DNA from: Lewinella cohaerens DSM 23179 | Lineage (GTDB): Bacteria; Bacteroidota; Bacteroidia; Chitinophagales; Saprospiraceae | NCBI RefSeq assembly: GCF_000379805.1 | Contig: NZ_KB903563.1 | Span: 643-34,096 of the forward strand | Direction: 5' to 3' | DNA length: 33,454 nt | Shown: positions 17,601-25,300 of the stretch, piece by piece | How the letters are laid out: each line of letters begins with the position of its first letter | How positions within the stretch are numbered: the stretch's first letter is position 1 | The notes under the pieces: model-generated | Told to the model about the DNA's origin: nothing | Databases searched by the model: none | Seen by the model: the letters and a program-made list of their open reading frames with translations, nothing else | Made by a program: the position numbers and the translations under genes

Positions 17601-18755
17601 GGTAGAGGCGGGCAGGTTATGGTGAAAGTGGTGGTTGATTCAACAGCAATCATGATGGCCGTTGAAGATACAGGGGTGGGAATAAACGAAACGGATCTTG
17701 CAAGAATTTTTGATCGTTATTATCAGGCGCGGCACCAGGGAATATTGGAGAACGGTGGTTTAGGAATAGGGCTAGCCATGTCTAAGGAGCTTGCCGTTTT
17801 TTTAGGAGGCGACCTAGAGGTAGAAAGCGAGTTGGGGAAAGGCTCTGTCTTTTCTATAAAACTACCCGTTTTAGTTGCAGACGAAGCATTGCCCGAGCTT
17901 AAGACTACGAGTGAGCAGGATATTTTAACGAAAACCAGATTGCTTACCTTGCCTCCACCCGCGAATGCAGCAGAGCAGCCGATGGTGCTGATAGCCGAGG
18001 ATAATGACGATTTTAGAGCTTATCTGCTGGAAATTCTTAGGCCTTATTATCGTCTGGTTCAAGCTAGTGATGGTTTAGAAGCGTTGGATGTATTGAACCA
18101 GCAAGAAGTGGATTTAGTAGTATCTGATGTAATGATGCCCCGAATGGATGGTTTTGAATTATTAAAAGCAGTGCGTAGCCAGCCTCAGCAGTGGGGGCTG
18201 CCGTTTATTCTACTTACAGCCCGCTCTGAGCAAGCCGACCAGCTTTATGGTTTGCGTCTAGGCGTGGATACTTACCTTTCCAAACCTTTTGAGGAGAATG
18301 AGTTAATCGCCAGGATTCACAATTTATTGAGCAATCAACAAAAACGCAAAGCTGCTTTTGAAGCTGCAGTTATTCCAGAAAAAGAGGAGGTCGGTGCTTC
18401 TTCTGAGAAGGCTCCACCGCTACCAGGGCTCAGCTTTGATGAACTATGGTTGATAGATTTAGAGGCATTGCTAGCCCAAAAAATTAGAAACCCCCAACTG
18501 AAAGTAGGGGACTTGGCACGTGAGATGGCGATGTCTGAACGTAGCTTCCGAGATAAGCTAAAAGATTGTACAGGACTTAAGCCAAGCCAATATATTCTTC
18601 AGGCACGGCTACAATTGGCTTATCGGTTGTTAGAAGAAAAACGCTATTCAACCATTGCCGAATTGGTTTACGCCATTGGTTTTCAGAGTAAGGCTTATTT
18701 TTCTAAATCTTTCAAGTTGATCTACGGTAAGTCGCCATCAGAGATGTTGAAATAA
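14649..18755 (+). CDS. Hybrid two-component system regulator (propeller, kinase, receiver, AraC HTH)
   Basis: The 1,368-residue one-protein signalling system starts with a signal sequence (VVMACLLVFFCCLSMDGQS). Next is a long periplasmic Reg_prop-type propeller (repeats such as IIEDKKGVLWLATNVGLVRF and IYEDSYGHLWLPSNYGLMRF) and a Y_Y_Y-like beta domain (about residues 670-780). One membrane helix lies near residue 785-805 (WWFFALLALTVGGGFYGYF). The kinase has His862 in ISHELRTPLS, N-box NNLISNALKF, and G boxes VEDTGVGINE and GGLGIGLAMSKEL. The receiver domain has Asp1160 in VVSDVMMPRMDG, and an AraC-type HTH forms the end (DLAREMAMSERSFRDKLK, IAELVYAIGFQSKAYFSKSF). All catalytic positions look intact. 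Such regulators usually sense oligosaccharides and switch on polysaccharide-use genes, but none is in the window, so its target lies elsewhere or it controls something else. Confidence 0.96.
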   Translation: MSYLPRIKPVVMACLLVFFCCLSMDGQSVERRYVDGDYILEISLWTKEDGLPSWHIFDIIEDKKGVLWLATNVGLVRFDGNSFTTYNGEEHGLSSNRIGRIAEDVNGNIWLFCSQGDDRVFDVFDPIEESAIPLQSYINEELPLSSYSHYGFFRQQDTIWLLDPVSGKGGRYQGEWEWLLNDTSTSRVLGIMGKTEDFPYYYPRKDGLFWVWKTKEGKLGLYVIDRNGKELSNLNFGHNISRFSTVDEDLNLYYWSQPQYLGDLDTLFSFGDNSIRTYPYGSYPSISWGNSAYHNHSRFLKINKDGFGFAANNATSFFFKEDEILFENLGSLLAKDFQARINEIIVLIDNESFWFNSPEGLFRMRVKKSLFTTYTHQDDIITSVRGMVGIGDSLLMVNTYAGMFQVDLHEKYFSSLPIANGYNNMGLLKEENQVWVSKSSDDLMLYNLIDRNYKTYPFRFYNGEYNGYSLHRLNDTALWIASHLGVLAFNEKSGSIQPQLMQDTSAYFWHTNNQGLWLGCQYGLFLFNEEGQRKKHFPVLEDDKTELRVYFIHEDEDGVFWLGTNQGLVCWNQEDETYRKYTVEDGLSDNKIHAIYEDSYGHLWLPSNYGLMRFRKSDGYVTTYLEKDGLPSNEFNFLAYFQREDGLLFLGGVNGIVSFYPDSIGAQAQAKLHLQMAKVVVYDRKTEAVINKTRQGIERGLVEIRPSQNRLEISLVPHYFIDSEVVYEWRFPWESEQWKVFSGAILSLINPNYGTYPVEFRAYPVGNKKLQSKILSLQLKVLKPIYLRWWFFALLALTVGGGFYGYFRLRQLQLKLHNEELEQEVNDRTLELQEKLETIDLQAKELRQLDEMKSRFFINISHELRTPLSMILGPVIALSKEQFSTEHMSQLQRIKRSTKQLRQMIEEILDLARLEAGKLELREEVVVFSPFIKRVFNAFHSLAVSRNINYKLVLDAPVDLRLMLDTQKVERILNNLISNALKFTGRGGQVMVKVVVDSTAIMMAVEDTGVGINETDLARIFDRYYQARHQGILENGGLGIGLAMSKELAVFLGGDLEVESELGKGSVFSIKLPVLVADEALPELKTTSEQDILTKTRLLTLPPPANAAEQPMVLIAEDNDDFRAYLLEILRPYYRLVQASDGLEALDVLNQQEVDLVVSDVMMPRMDGFELLKAVRSQPQQWGLPFILLTARSEQADQLYGLRLGVDTYLSKPFEENELIARIHNLLSNQQKRKAAFEAAVIPEKEEVGASSEKAPPLPGLSFDELWLIDLEALLAQKIRNPQLKVGDLAREMAMSERSFRDKLKDCTGLKPSQYILQARLQLAYRLLEEKRYSTIAELVYAIGFQSKAYFSKSFKLIYGKSPSEMLK

Positions 18756-18942
18756 GAACTTGCCGAAAAGCGTGCTTTTTTTGCCGAATTGGTTCTGCCT
18801 ATTTCTGTTAATTTGTAGACTGAAATTCTTCTCGTGTAGTAGGTCATCCGATTGATGATGTTTGGCATTTGCTGGCTTATCCCCTCAGGTCCGTAGATGT
18901 TACCCTTTGTTTTAAAAATTTCATACAATTAATGATTTTTCC

Positions 18943-18973
18943 AGCCAGACCATTGGGGTCTGGCTATTTTTTT
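18943..18973 (+). terminator. Rho-independent terminator
   Basis: AGCCAGACC (18943-18951) pairs perfectly with GGTCTGGCT (18957-18965) around a five-base loop and is followed by A then seven Ts. It is the likely end of the hybrid regulator transcript. Confidence 0.9.
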
Positions 18974-19235
18974 GCCTTTTGTTGATGGAAAAGTGTCCAA
19001 CATGATGTCAACAGAATTGCTTCAATATTGTCAGAAAGCGATATTGGATTAGGAAGCGGTGTCCATTCTTTTTATTTCCTATTTGTTTAGTAGGTTTTCC
19101 TTTTTGAGTGCCCTTTTTGCCGAAATGGGTGCTTTAAAATAGTGTTCTTTGCTAGCAACGTATTGTTGGGGTTTGTTGCTGTTGTTAGGTGAATATATTG
19201 CTAATCTCTTATTGGGGATTGTTATGTACTCGCTG

Positions 19236-19265
19236 TTTGTCGAATAAATCCATCCCGTAAATTTT
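19236..19265 (+). promoter_or_regulatory. Bacteroidota-type promoter candidate for the 513-residue protein gene
   Basis: TTTG (19236-19239) and TAAATTTT (19258-19265) are separated by 18 bp, close to the TTTG / TAnnTTTG pattern of the Bacteroidota primary sigma factor, with one mismatch in the -7 box. The predicted start near 19272 gives a leader of about 75 bases. Confidence 0.4.
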
Positions 19266-19347
19266 ACCGATTTTTTAAGAATTGATAGTTGTCCCAGTGA
19301 CGACTTGATTACTGTTTTTTTATACGACCTACTTTAAAAATAATCAC

Positions 19348-20889
19348 ATGGAAAATTTACGCGAACTGGTTTATGTCATAAACCAGAACAGAATGAGTCA
19401 CATTGAGTTATTAAACACAAAAAAACACAGTAAGTCGAAAGTAAATAAACTCTTTTCTGCCATCAGCAAAGGAGATGTTAATACTGACGAGGAAGCCTTC
19501 CATTTACTGTATCCAGATTCAGGTTCCAAAAGCGCGTTTAATAACCTGAAGTCAAAACTGAAGGAAAAGCTTCTGAATACCTTGTTTTTCATTGATCCGT
19601 ATCAGGCCAATCACTCTGATCGGCAGGTTTCCTTCTTTGAAGCTCATAAAGATTATGCTGCTGCGCAAATACTACTTGCTAAAAATGCTCAAAAATCAGC
19701 GATAGGACTGTTAAAGAAATTACTTAAGAAATGTGAATATTTTGAATTTAGTGAACTCAGTCTGATGATCACCAGAGCACTGTGCTTGCACTATAGCACG
19801 CGAATTGGTGATGAAAAACGCTATAACTATTATGATAAGAAGAGAACTGCTTATGAAGTTATTACTGGCTTAGAGGGAAAGGCGGAGAAATGCTATGCTC
19901 AGATTATCCTGAAATTCGTCAACAAAAAATCTCCTAAACCACACCTTGCAAAGCAGGCCGCACTTTTTTGTGAAGAGCTTATTCCCGAGCTTGAAAAATG
20001 TACCTCCTATAAATTTCACCTTTTTACTGCACTGATTCGTCTCTTCCAGTATACCTGCACCAATGATTACCCTGCCACTTTACCCATTTGCGAAGAGGTC
20101 ATTGGCTTTTTTAAAGATAAACCCTTTGCAGCTAATACCCCTATCCAACTCTGTTATCATCATCAGTTGGTCGCATATATCCAGTTGGAAGATTATGACA
20201 ATGCCCGCCAGGTTGCAGAACTAAGTCAGCAGCTTACCCAGGATGGGACCTTTAACTGGTTCAATAACCTCGAGTATTTATTTCTATTAGCGATGCATAC
20301 GGGGAGGTTCCAAGAGGCTTACCAGCTATTCTCCACTGCAATCGATCATAAGCGATTTTCTTTTTTACCTGAGTATGTACAAGAGATGTGGGAAATTTAC
20401 CAGGCATACCTCCATTTGATGATTGATTTAGGAAAAGTAGAGGCGAATGAAGAGGATAGGAATTTTACTCCTTTTCGTATTCAACGCTTCCTCAATAGCA
20501 TTCCGCTTTATTCAAAAGATAAGCAGGGCATGAACATTGCGATCCTCGTAGTTCAAATTCTGTTCTATCTACAGAAAGGAAAATATGATCTTAGTATTGA
20601 TCGTATCGAGACCATCGAAAAATACTGTTCTCGTTATTTAATGACGCCCGAAACTATCCGCTCTTATTATTTTATAAAACTATTATTAGTTATTCCACAA
20701 GTAGGTTTCCATCGCACAGCGGTGGAACGCCACACGAAGAAATATCTGGATAAATTGAGAAACGTTAGTAGCGAATTCTCTCAGCAATTTCATAAAATTG
20801 AAATTATCCCCTACGAACTACTCTGGGAGACCACCCTTGGTATGCTCGGTCAGACGATCATAAAAGTTCGTCGCCAAAAGAGCGAATAA
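19348..20889 (+). CDS. Hypothetical helical-repeat protein, 513 residues
   Basis: I do not recognise a named family. The product has no signal peptide or membrane segment and is predicted cytoplasmic. It begins with a short helical region (ENLRELVYVINQNRMSHIEL), followed by a charged stretch and a segment ending FNNLKSKLKEKLLNTLFFID (about residues 70-90). The rest is almost entirely helical with Ala/Leu/Tyr spacing that resembles degenerate TPR-like pairs (NARQVAELSQQLTQDGTF, GRFQEAYQLFSTAIDHKRF). The last part has KGKYDLSIDRIETIEKYC and ends in a basic tail (KVRRQKSE). I have a general impression that similar proteins of about 500 residues recur in Saprospiria genomes, but cannot verify that here. 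It has its own promoter-like boxes and a possible terminator, so it is probably monocistronic. Coding is certain, function unknown. Confidence 0.88.
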   Translation: MENLRELVYVINQNRMSHIELLNTKKHSKSKVNKLFSAISKGDVNTDEEAFHLLYPDSGSKSAFNNLKSKLKEKLLNTLFFIDPYQANHSDRQVSFFEAHKDYAAAQILLAKNAQKSAIGLLKKLLKKCEYFEFSELSLMITRALCLHYSTRIGDEKRYNYYDKKRTAYEVITGLEGKAEKCYAQIILKFVNKKSPKPHLAKQAALFCEELIPELEKCTSYKFHLFTALIRLFQYTCTNDYPATLPICEEVIGFFKDKPFAANTPIQLCYHHQLVAYIQLEDYDNARQVAELSQQLTQDGTFNWFNNLEYLFLLAMHTGRFQEAYQLFSTAIDHKRFSFLPEYVQEMWEIYQAYLHLMIDLGKVEANEEDRNFTPFRIQRFLNSIPLYSKDKQGMNIAILVVQILFYLQKGKYDLSIDRIETIEKYCSRYLMTPETIRSYYFIKLLLVIPQVGFHRTAVERHTKKYLDKLRNVSSEFSQQFHKIEIIPYELLWETTLGMLGQTIIKVRRQKSE

Positions 20890-21286
20890 AATATCCTCAT
20901 TCTGGGCCTTAAAACTTCTTCCTAGGAGTACCTGTCAACAACCAGCATTGGTCTGTTAAGGCCTTCTTTTCTTACCTATTAATGTGCTTTGTTTTTTATC
21001 TGACAAAGTATTAACCTCTTGACTGTCAGTGATTAGTGATTCTTAAAGTAAGTCGATATTGGCTTATTTAAGGTGCTCGTCATTGCTTTGCTGTCTTTGT
21101 GTCAGGCTAATAACTGACGAATTTTGAAGTATTCAATATCACAGAAAAGATCATAACCATGAAAAATTTTACACCGTATTCAACAACGAAATTCGCAGCT
21201 AGGGTAATTATCGGAGACACGTTTATTCCTTAGTTCTGTGAAACAAATGTCATACCCTGATTCTTAAAAATCCAACTTTAAAAAAA
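20890..21286. other. Intergenic region, no supported gene
   Basis: The first 80 bases hold a terminator-like inverted repeat. The rest is AT-rich. A 24-codon open frame beginning at the ATG at 21159 exists but lacks supporting evidence. The leader of the 153-residue protein gene occupies the end. Confidence 0.5.
20905..20972 (+). terminator. Possible terminator with long loop
   Basis: GGCCTTAA (20905-20912) and TTAAGGCC (20956-20963) are perfectly complementary across a 43-base loop, followed by TTCTTTTCTT. It lies 16 bases after the stop of the 513-residue protein gene. The loop is longer than usual for an intrinsic terminator. Confidence 0.4.
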
Positions 21287-21748
21287 ATGAAATTACCAGT
21301 ATGGACAACAACTACAAAACCTTCTTTTACACTCATTTCTCAAGCGGAAGAAATCATTCCTAGTAAGAAATGGGTAAGTGTTGGAGTGACATTTGGCGAC
21401 CCACGAAGAAATTGTTCTGGGTCGGGGATATGCCAAATTATGGCAGCAGGGCAAGTAAATCGTCCTGGTTGCCAAGGGACCCGCATTAATGGTTTTTTAA
21501 ACTTAGTAGATGGTCGGCACTTGCAAGTTATTTTTGATCAAAGGCAACTTTCCTCCCAACAGAAGAAAGAGTGCTTTACAGATACTAAAATGCTTCTTCG
21601 AGCTGATTTGTCACTACCCTTAAAGGTTACGATACCCTTAGGGCTTACCGAAAAAGCGGTACTGTCTCCAGGAGAATACCTAATTCACCGAGATGGACAT
21701 TACCTCTATCATTATGTTCGGTTTCAGAATTTATTTAGAAGAATTTAG
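21287..21748 (+). CDS. Hypothetical Cys-containing protein, 153 residues
   Basis: I do not recognise the family. There is no signal peptide or membrane helix. The N-terminal 30 residues are polar (TTTTKPSF). A conserved-looking core follows: KKWVSVGVTFGDPRRNCSGS, then GICQI and GCQGTRINGFLNLVDGRHL. The four cysteines (in NCSGSGIC, PGCQG and KECFTD) could bind a metal or form a redox or disulfide arrangement; that is speculation. The second half is strand-rich (LSLPLKVTIPLGL, LSPGEYLIHRDGHYLYHYV) and ends in a basic RFQNLFRRI. It stands alone between a TPR-like protein gene and the giant surface-protein gene. A terminator-like hairpin 130 bases downstream supports a single-gene transcript. Codon phase and protein composition look real, so the coding call is moderately confident. 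Confidence 0.72.
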   Translation: MKLPVWTTTTKPSFTLISQAEEIIPSKKWVSVGVTFGDPRRNCSGSGICQIMAAGQVNRPGCQGTRINGFLNLVDGRHLQVIFDQRQLSSQQKKECFTDTKMLLRADLSLPLKVTIPLGLTEKAVLSPGEYLIHRDGHYLYHYVRFQNLFRRI

Positions 21749-21877
21749 TTTTTTGACACTTTTTTTGACTTGAGAAAACTGCAATTTGTTGATAGTCATG
21801 CTTTTGTGGTTTTTAAAGAAGATCAAGTTGCTATTTAAAAGGTGCTTCAAAGGGATTTTTTTTATCTGATTATGGGA

Positions 21878-21921
21878 AGGCGGGGAGTATTTTTGAGTAA
21901 GAAATTACCCCGTCTCTTTTT
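21878..21921 (+). terminator. Probable terminator after the 153-residue protein gene
   Basis: AGGCGGGG (21878-21885) pairs with CCCCGTCT (21908-21915), with one G-T pair, around a 22-base loop, followed by C and five Ts. The same 3' arm is also complementary to AGAGACGG at 21970-21977, so an alternative pairing exists downstream. Confidence 0.55.
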
Positions 21922-22008
21922 ATAAAAGCATAATTCTTCTTTGGTAATTGCTAAGAGTGCGTACTGACTAGAGACGGAATGAATTGTATCACATTAAATT
22001 TTTACATC

Positions 22009-22134
22009 ATGAATATATTTAACTTTTTTTATAAGAAAAATCTTAGGCAAAGTCATGCTTTATCAAAGCAGGTTAAACATTTGGGTAGCGAGTTATCTGT
22101 TTTTGAATTTTTCCTCATTAAAGATACTTCATAG
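22009..22134 (+). CDS. Possible small protein, 41 residues
   Basis: An ATG preceded by an AT-rich leader opens a frame of 41 codons (MNIFNFFYKKNLRQSHALSK... ending FFLIKDTS, stop TAG at 22132-22134). Composition is basic in the first half and hydrophobic in the second (SVFEFFLI). It lies after the terminator-like hairpin and before the inverted repeat at 22156, whose T-rich 3' flank could end its transcript. Short frames like this arise by chance in AT-rich DNA, and I know no homologue, so it is a candidate only. It could equally be part of a non-coding RNA. Confidence 0.3.
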   Translation: MNIFNFFYKKNLRQSHALSKQVKHLGSELSVFEFFLIKDTS

Positions 22135-22155
22135 CTGATATTTAATGGAGGAAGT

Positions 22156-22190
22156 AATTGTTTTAAACTCGTCTAGATTTTAAAACAATT
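22156..22190. promoter_or_regulatory. Perfect 12-bp inverted repeat overlapping a -33 box
   Basis: AATTGTTTTAAA (22156-22167) and TTTAAAACAATT (22179-22190) are exact reverse complements around an 11-base spacer. The right arm shares its last two bases with the TTTG box of the candidate promoter of the giant gene, so a protein bound here would touch the promoter. The T-rich sequence after it also allows a weak terminator role. Confidence 0.5.
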
Positions 22191-22220
22191 TGTTATTTTT
22201 TCTGTCTGGTTTTACATTTT
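22189..22220 (+). promoter_or_regulatory. Bacteroidota-type promoter candidate of the giant surface-protein gene
   Basis: TTTG (22189-22192) and TACATTTT (22213-22220), 20 bp apart, match the -33 TTTG and -7 TAnnTTTG pattern apart from the last base. Transcription would begin near 22227, about ten bases before the nested stem-loop and 135 bases before the ATG. Confidence 0.45.
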
Positions 22221-22236
22221 TTGGTCGATTTTATTT

Positions 22237-22316
22237 CCTGTGCAGGGGGCGAATACTGCAATTTCTCTACGCTAACAACCTATCGTAGAGCAGTCATAAG
22301 TATGTCCCCTGCCAGG
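22237..22316 (+). ncRNA. Structured 5' leader candidate (nested stem-loop)
   Basis: Three nested complementary pairs are visible. The outer pair is CCTGTGCAGGGG (22237-22248) with CCCCTGCCAGG (22306-22316), 11 pairs and one bulged T. The middle pair is ACTG (22255-22258) with CAGT (22291-22294). The inner pair is CTCTACG (22265-22271) with CGTAGAG (22284-22290), closing a 12-base loop. No T-run follows, so it is not a terminator. It falls between the promoter candidate and the giant gene's start codon, as a cis-regulatory RNA or RNA-stability element would. I do not recognise a known riboswitch class. Confidence 0.45.
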
Positions 22317-22361
22317 TAAATTTTAACTTATTTATTTCTATATCTCGTGAAAAATACGTCT

Positions 22362-25300
22362 ATGAAGACTTCTCTACAAAAAATAAATACAAGGCTAAGC
22401 CTTGGTGTTTGCGGCTTATTCCTGATAGGGATAAGTATGTTTTTATTTACTTCTCAACAAGATGAAAACACCCCGAAACGACAATTTCAGCTCGTCTTGG
22501 ATGCCGTGAATGAAGTAGTGGATATGCCTGAAGTAGGCATACAACTCAGTGCACAACAAAACATGGGGAATACCGAGATCGAATTATTCGATCATTCCGT
22601 AATGTTCGCGCAACAAAAGAGCATTACCAAAGTGGTGGGAATTCACCCGGAAAACAATACCCAGTTGGATGCGACCCTAACCTTTCAATACCACGAGAGT
22701 GAGCTGAACGGGCTTACGGAAGACCTTCTCGTCCTCTATTCCTCGCAGGATGATGGAGAAACGTGGAAAGCACACCCCAATAGCATCGTTGATACCGAAA
22801 ATAACTCGATCCACCTCAGTGGTATCGAGCATTTCTCGTTGTGGACGGCCGGGCCGCTTTGTGCACCGGGTGGTGTGACGGCCGACCTCCAATTATGGGT
22901 GAAGGCCGATATAGGAACCAGTTCCACCACGAACGGTGCTGCGGTAAGCACCTGGAGTGACCAAAGTGGTAATAGCAATAATATGGTCGTTGCCGCAGCA
23001 AACAGAGATCCATTCTACACGGATCCTGCCGTTACCTCCAATTTTAACCCTACCGTAGATTTTGATGGCGCTAATGATGGAATGGAAATTGCTCCTTTTA
23101 TGACAGGAGTGGAACCTGGAGGTTCCGTTTTTGGAGCAGCTGCCAATAATTCGCCAGGTACTGGTTTCGATAATTTGGTGGTATTTGGAGTAGATAACCC
23201 TCACCTGGGAATAGCAGCGTCAAGCGGAAAACCGTTAGGGTACTGTAATGGCTCTTCTCCTATTCGCAATGACCACCCCACTGACCCAGTAGCCGGCCAG
23301 TTTCACATCTGGAGTTGGGAATGGGATATGGCCAATGAACCTTCTAATATATCTAGCAACACTGGTTTAGATGTAATTTTTGACGGTCAGGTCAATACGG
23401 CCCCAACGATGGAATTACGCGAAAGCAGTTTTGCTAATGGCGCCCCCGCTGCTAATCAATTCCAAATCGGGTCTTATGAAGCGGTTGAAGTATGGGATGG
23501 CCCCATTGGAGAGGTAGCAGTTTATAGTCGTAACCTAACGGCTGCTGAAAGTCAAAAAGTTAATACCTATTTCTCCCTGAAGTGGGGAACAACATTGGAT
23601 AACGACCCTGCTAGTTCTACCATCAATTATGATTATGTTGATTCTGATGGAACAACCATCTGGGGCGGCACAACTGATGCGGCTTACCAGGGCTATCATA
23701 ATGGTATTGCTGGTATCGGGCAAGATGATGTTTCAGGGCTACTTCAAAAACAAGCTAAATCTGTTAGCTCAGGTAGCGTAGTCGCTATTTATAATGGTGA
23801 CCAAAGCGGTAGCCTACCTACTGCTAACAGTATGAATACTTCTTCCTTCACAGGAGATAAGACCTTCATGATTTGGGGGCATAATGGAAGTGGCGCTCAG
23901 TTCCAGACGGCTTATACACCTAATACCTTCATGCCGGTTGGAACTTATTACCATATGACTCGCGTATGGAAAATTCAGGAGACAGGGCCGGTATCAACTG
24001 TAACCATTCACGCCCCTGCCAATACCGATCATATATTGGTACACAACAGTGCCGATTTTAATACGGGAACACCTACAGAATTACCGGTGACAGATGATGG
24101 CAACGGTAACCTCGTTGCTATATATGATTTCGCCAACGGAGACTTTTTTACTTTCGGACGAGACATTATCGCACCGGGTTGTGTATCCAGTCTTGCTCTT
24201 TGGTTGGATGCTGGTGTTAATGTGACAGAAGCTGGCGGAAATGTAAGTGCTTGGCAGGACCAGGCTACAGGGGTTAATTTTAGCCAAGCCGCAGCAGGGC
24301 AACAGCCGGCATTTAGTGCTGGTGATGCCGCTACGAATTTTAATCCGACCCTTACCTTTACCAGAGGTAGCCAGGATGAGTTGGTTACGCCGGATAACTT
24401 CATTTTTGAAAATACGGAAGGCACTGTTGTTTCAGCTGTTGCCAATAGTGGCTTCACAGGCTATCAAAGTATTGTCAATATTAACAATGATGATTTTGGC
24501 TACGGAACACAAGGCGGAGCCGGAAATATGTACGTATGGGATGAATATACACCTAGTGGGCCAGACGCTGATGTGGCTACCACGGTTAAGTATACACTCA
24601 ACCAAAACCACATAGCCGGTCTTAGTTATAATAGTGGAGGATATACCCTCTATTTAGATGGTACCACGGAAAACACCGTAATTACTAGTATTTCTCTTGA
24701 TGTAGGTGCTAATGAAGATGTTACCATTGGCGGCCAGTTAATCGGTAACCAATCCTGGAATGGTAATGTCTACGAAGTAGTAGGCTTTAATAGAGATTTA
24801 ACTGCAGCTGAAAAGCAGCGTGTAAATACCTACATGGCTATCAAATACGGCGTCACCCTTAGTCATGATTATTTAGCTGGTGATGGTTCTACCGTTCGAG
24901 CTTTAGGTGGTGGGTACGATAGCGACATTGCAGGTATCGGTCGTGATGATTGTCAGGCACTCAATCAGCGACAATCAAAATCGATTAACCCAGGTAGTGT
25001 TGTCGCTATCTATAATGGTGATCAAAGCGGTGGCTTGCCTGTTAATAATGCCGCCAACGCATCTGCTTTCGGAACGGATAAAGCATTTGTGCTTTGGGGG
25101 CATAATGGCCTGGATGCAAAATATGGCACCGCCTATGTACCTAATAGTTATACACCGGTAGGTGGGTATTTTGCAATGAACAGAATCTGGCAAATTGCAG
25201 AAACCGGAGATGTCAGTACCGTAACTGTTCACGCACCCGCTAGTGCTAATCATTTATTGGTACATACATCCGCTGACTTTTCTACCGGAACTCCAACAGA

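Larger units (their letters stand above)
18756..19347. other. Intergenic region with terminator and promoter-like boxes
   Basis: About 590 bases without a gene I can support. It holds a strong terminator (18943-18973) 190 bases after the regulator stop and promoter-like boxes near 19236-19265 serving the next gene. A short phrase resembling TTTTTGCCGAA occurs near 18780 and again near 19115, too short to call a repeat. Confidence 0.5.
21749..22361. other. Structured intergenic region before the giant gene
   Basis: More than 600 bases contain a terminator-like hairpin (21878-21921), further complementary segments up to 21977, a possible 41-codon gene (22009-22134), a perfect 12-bp inverted repeat (22156-22190), promoter-like boxes (22189-22220) and a nested stem-loop leader (22237-22316). 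The density of structure is the highest of any intergenic region in the window. Confidence 0.6.

Noticed and set aside
21159-21233. 24-codon open frame upstream of the 153-residue protein
   Set aside because: Too short to distinguish from chance in AT-rich DNA; no signal peptide, no attenuator-like structure and no recognisable motif.
21908-21977. Terminator/antiterminator attenuator
   Set aside because: The alternative pairing partner lies downstream of the terminator, so it would be transcribed too late to prevent termination; kept only as a structural observation.
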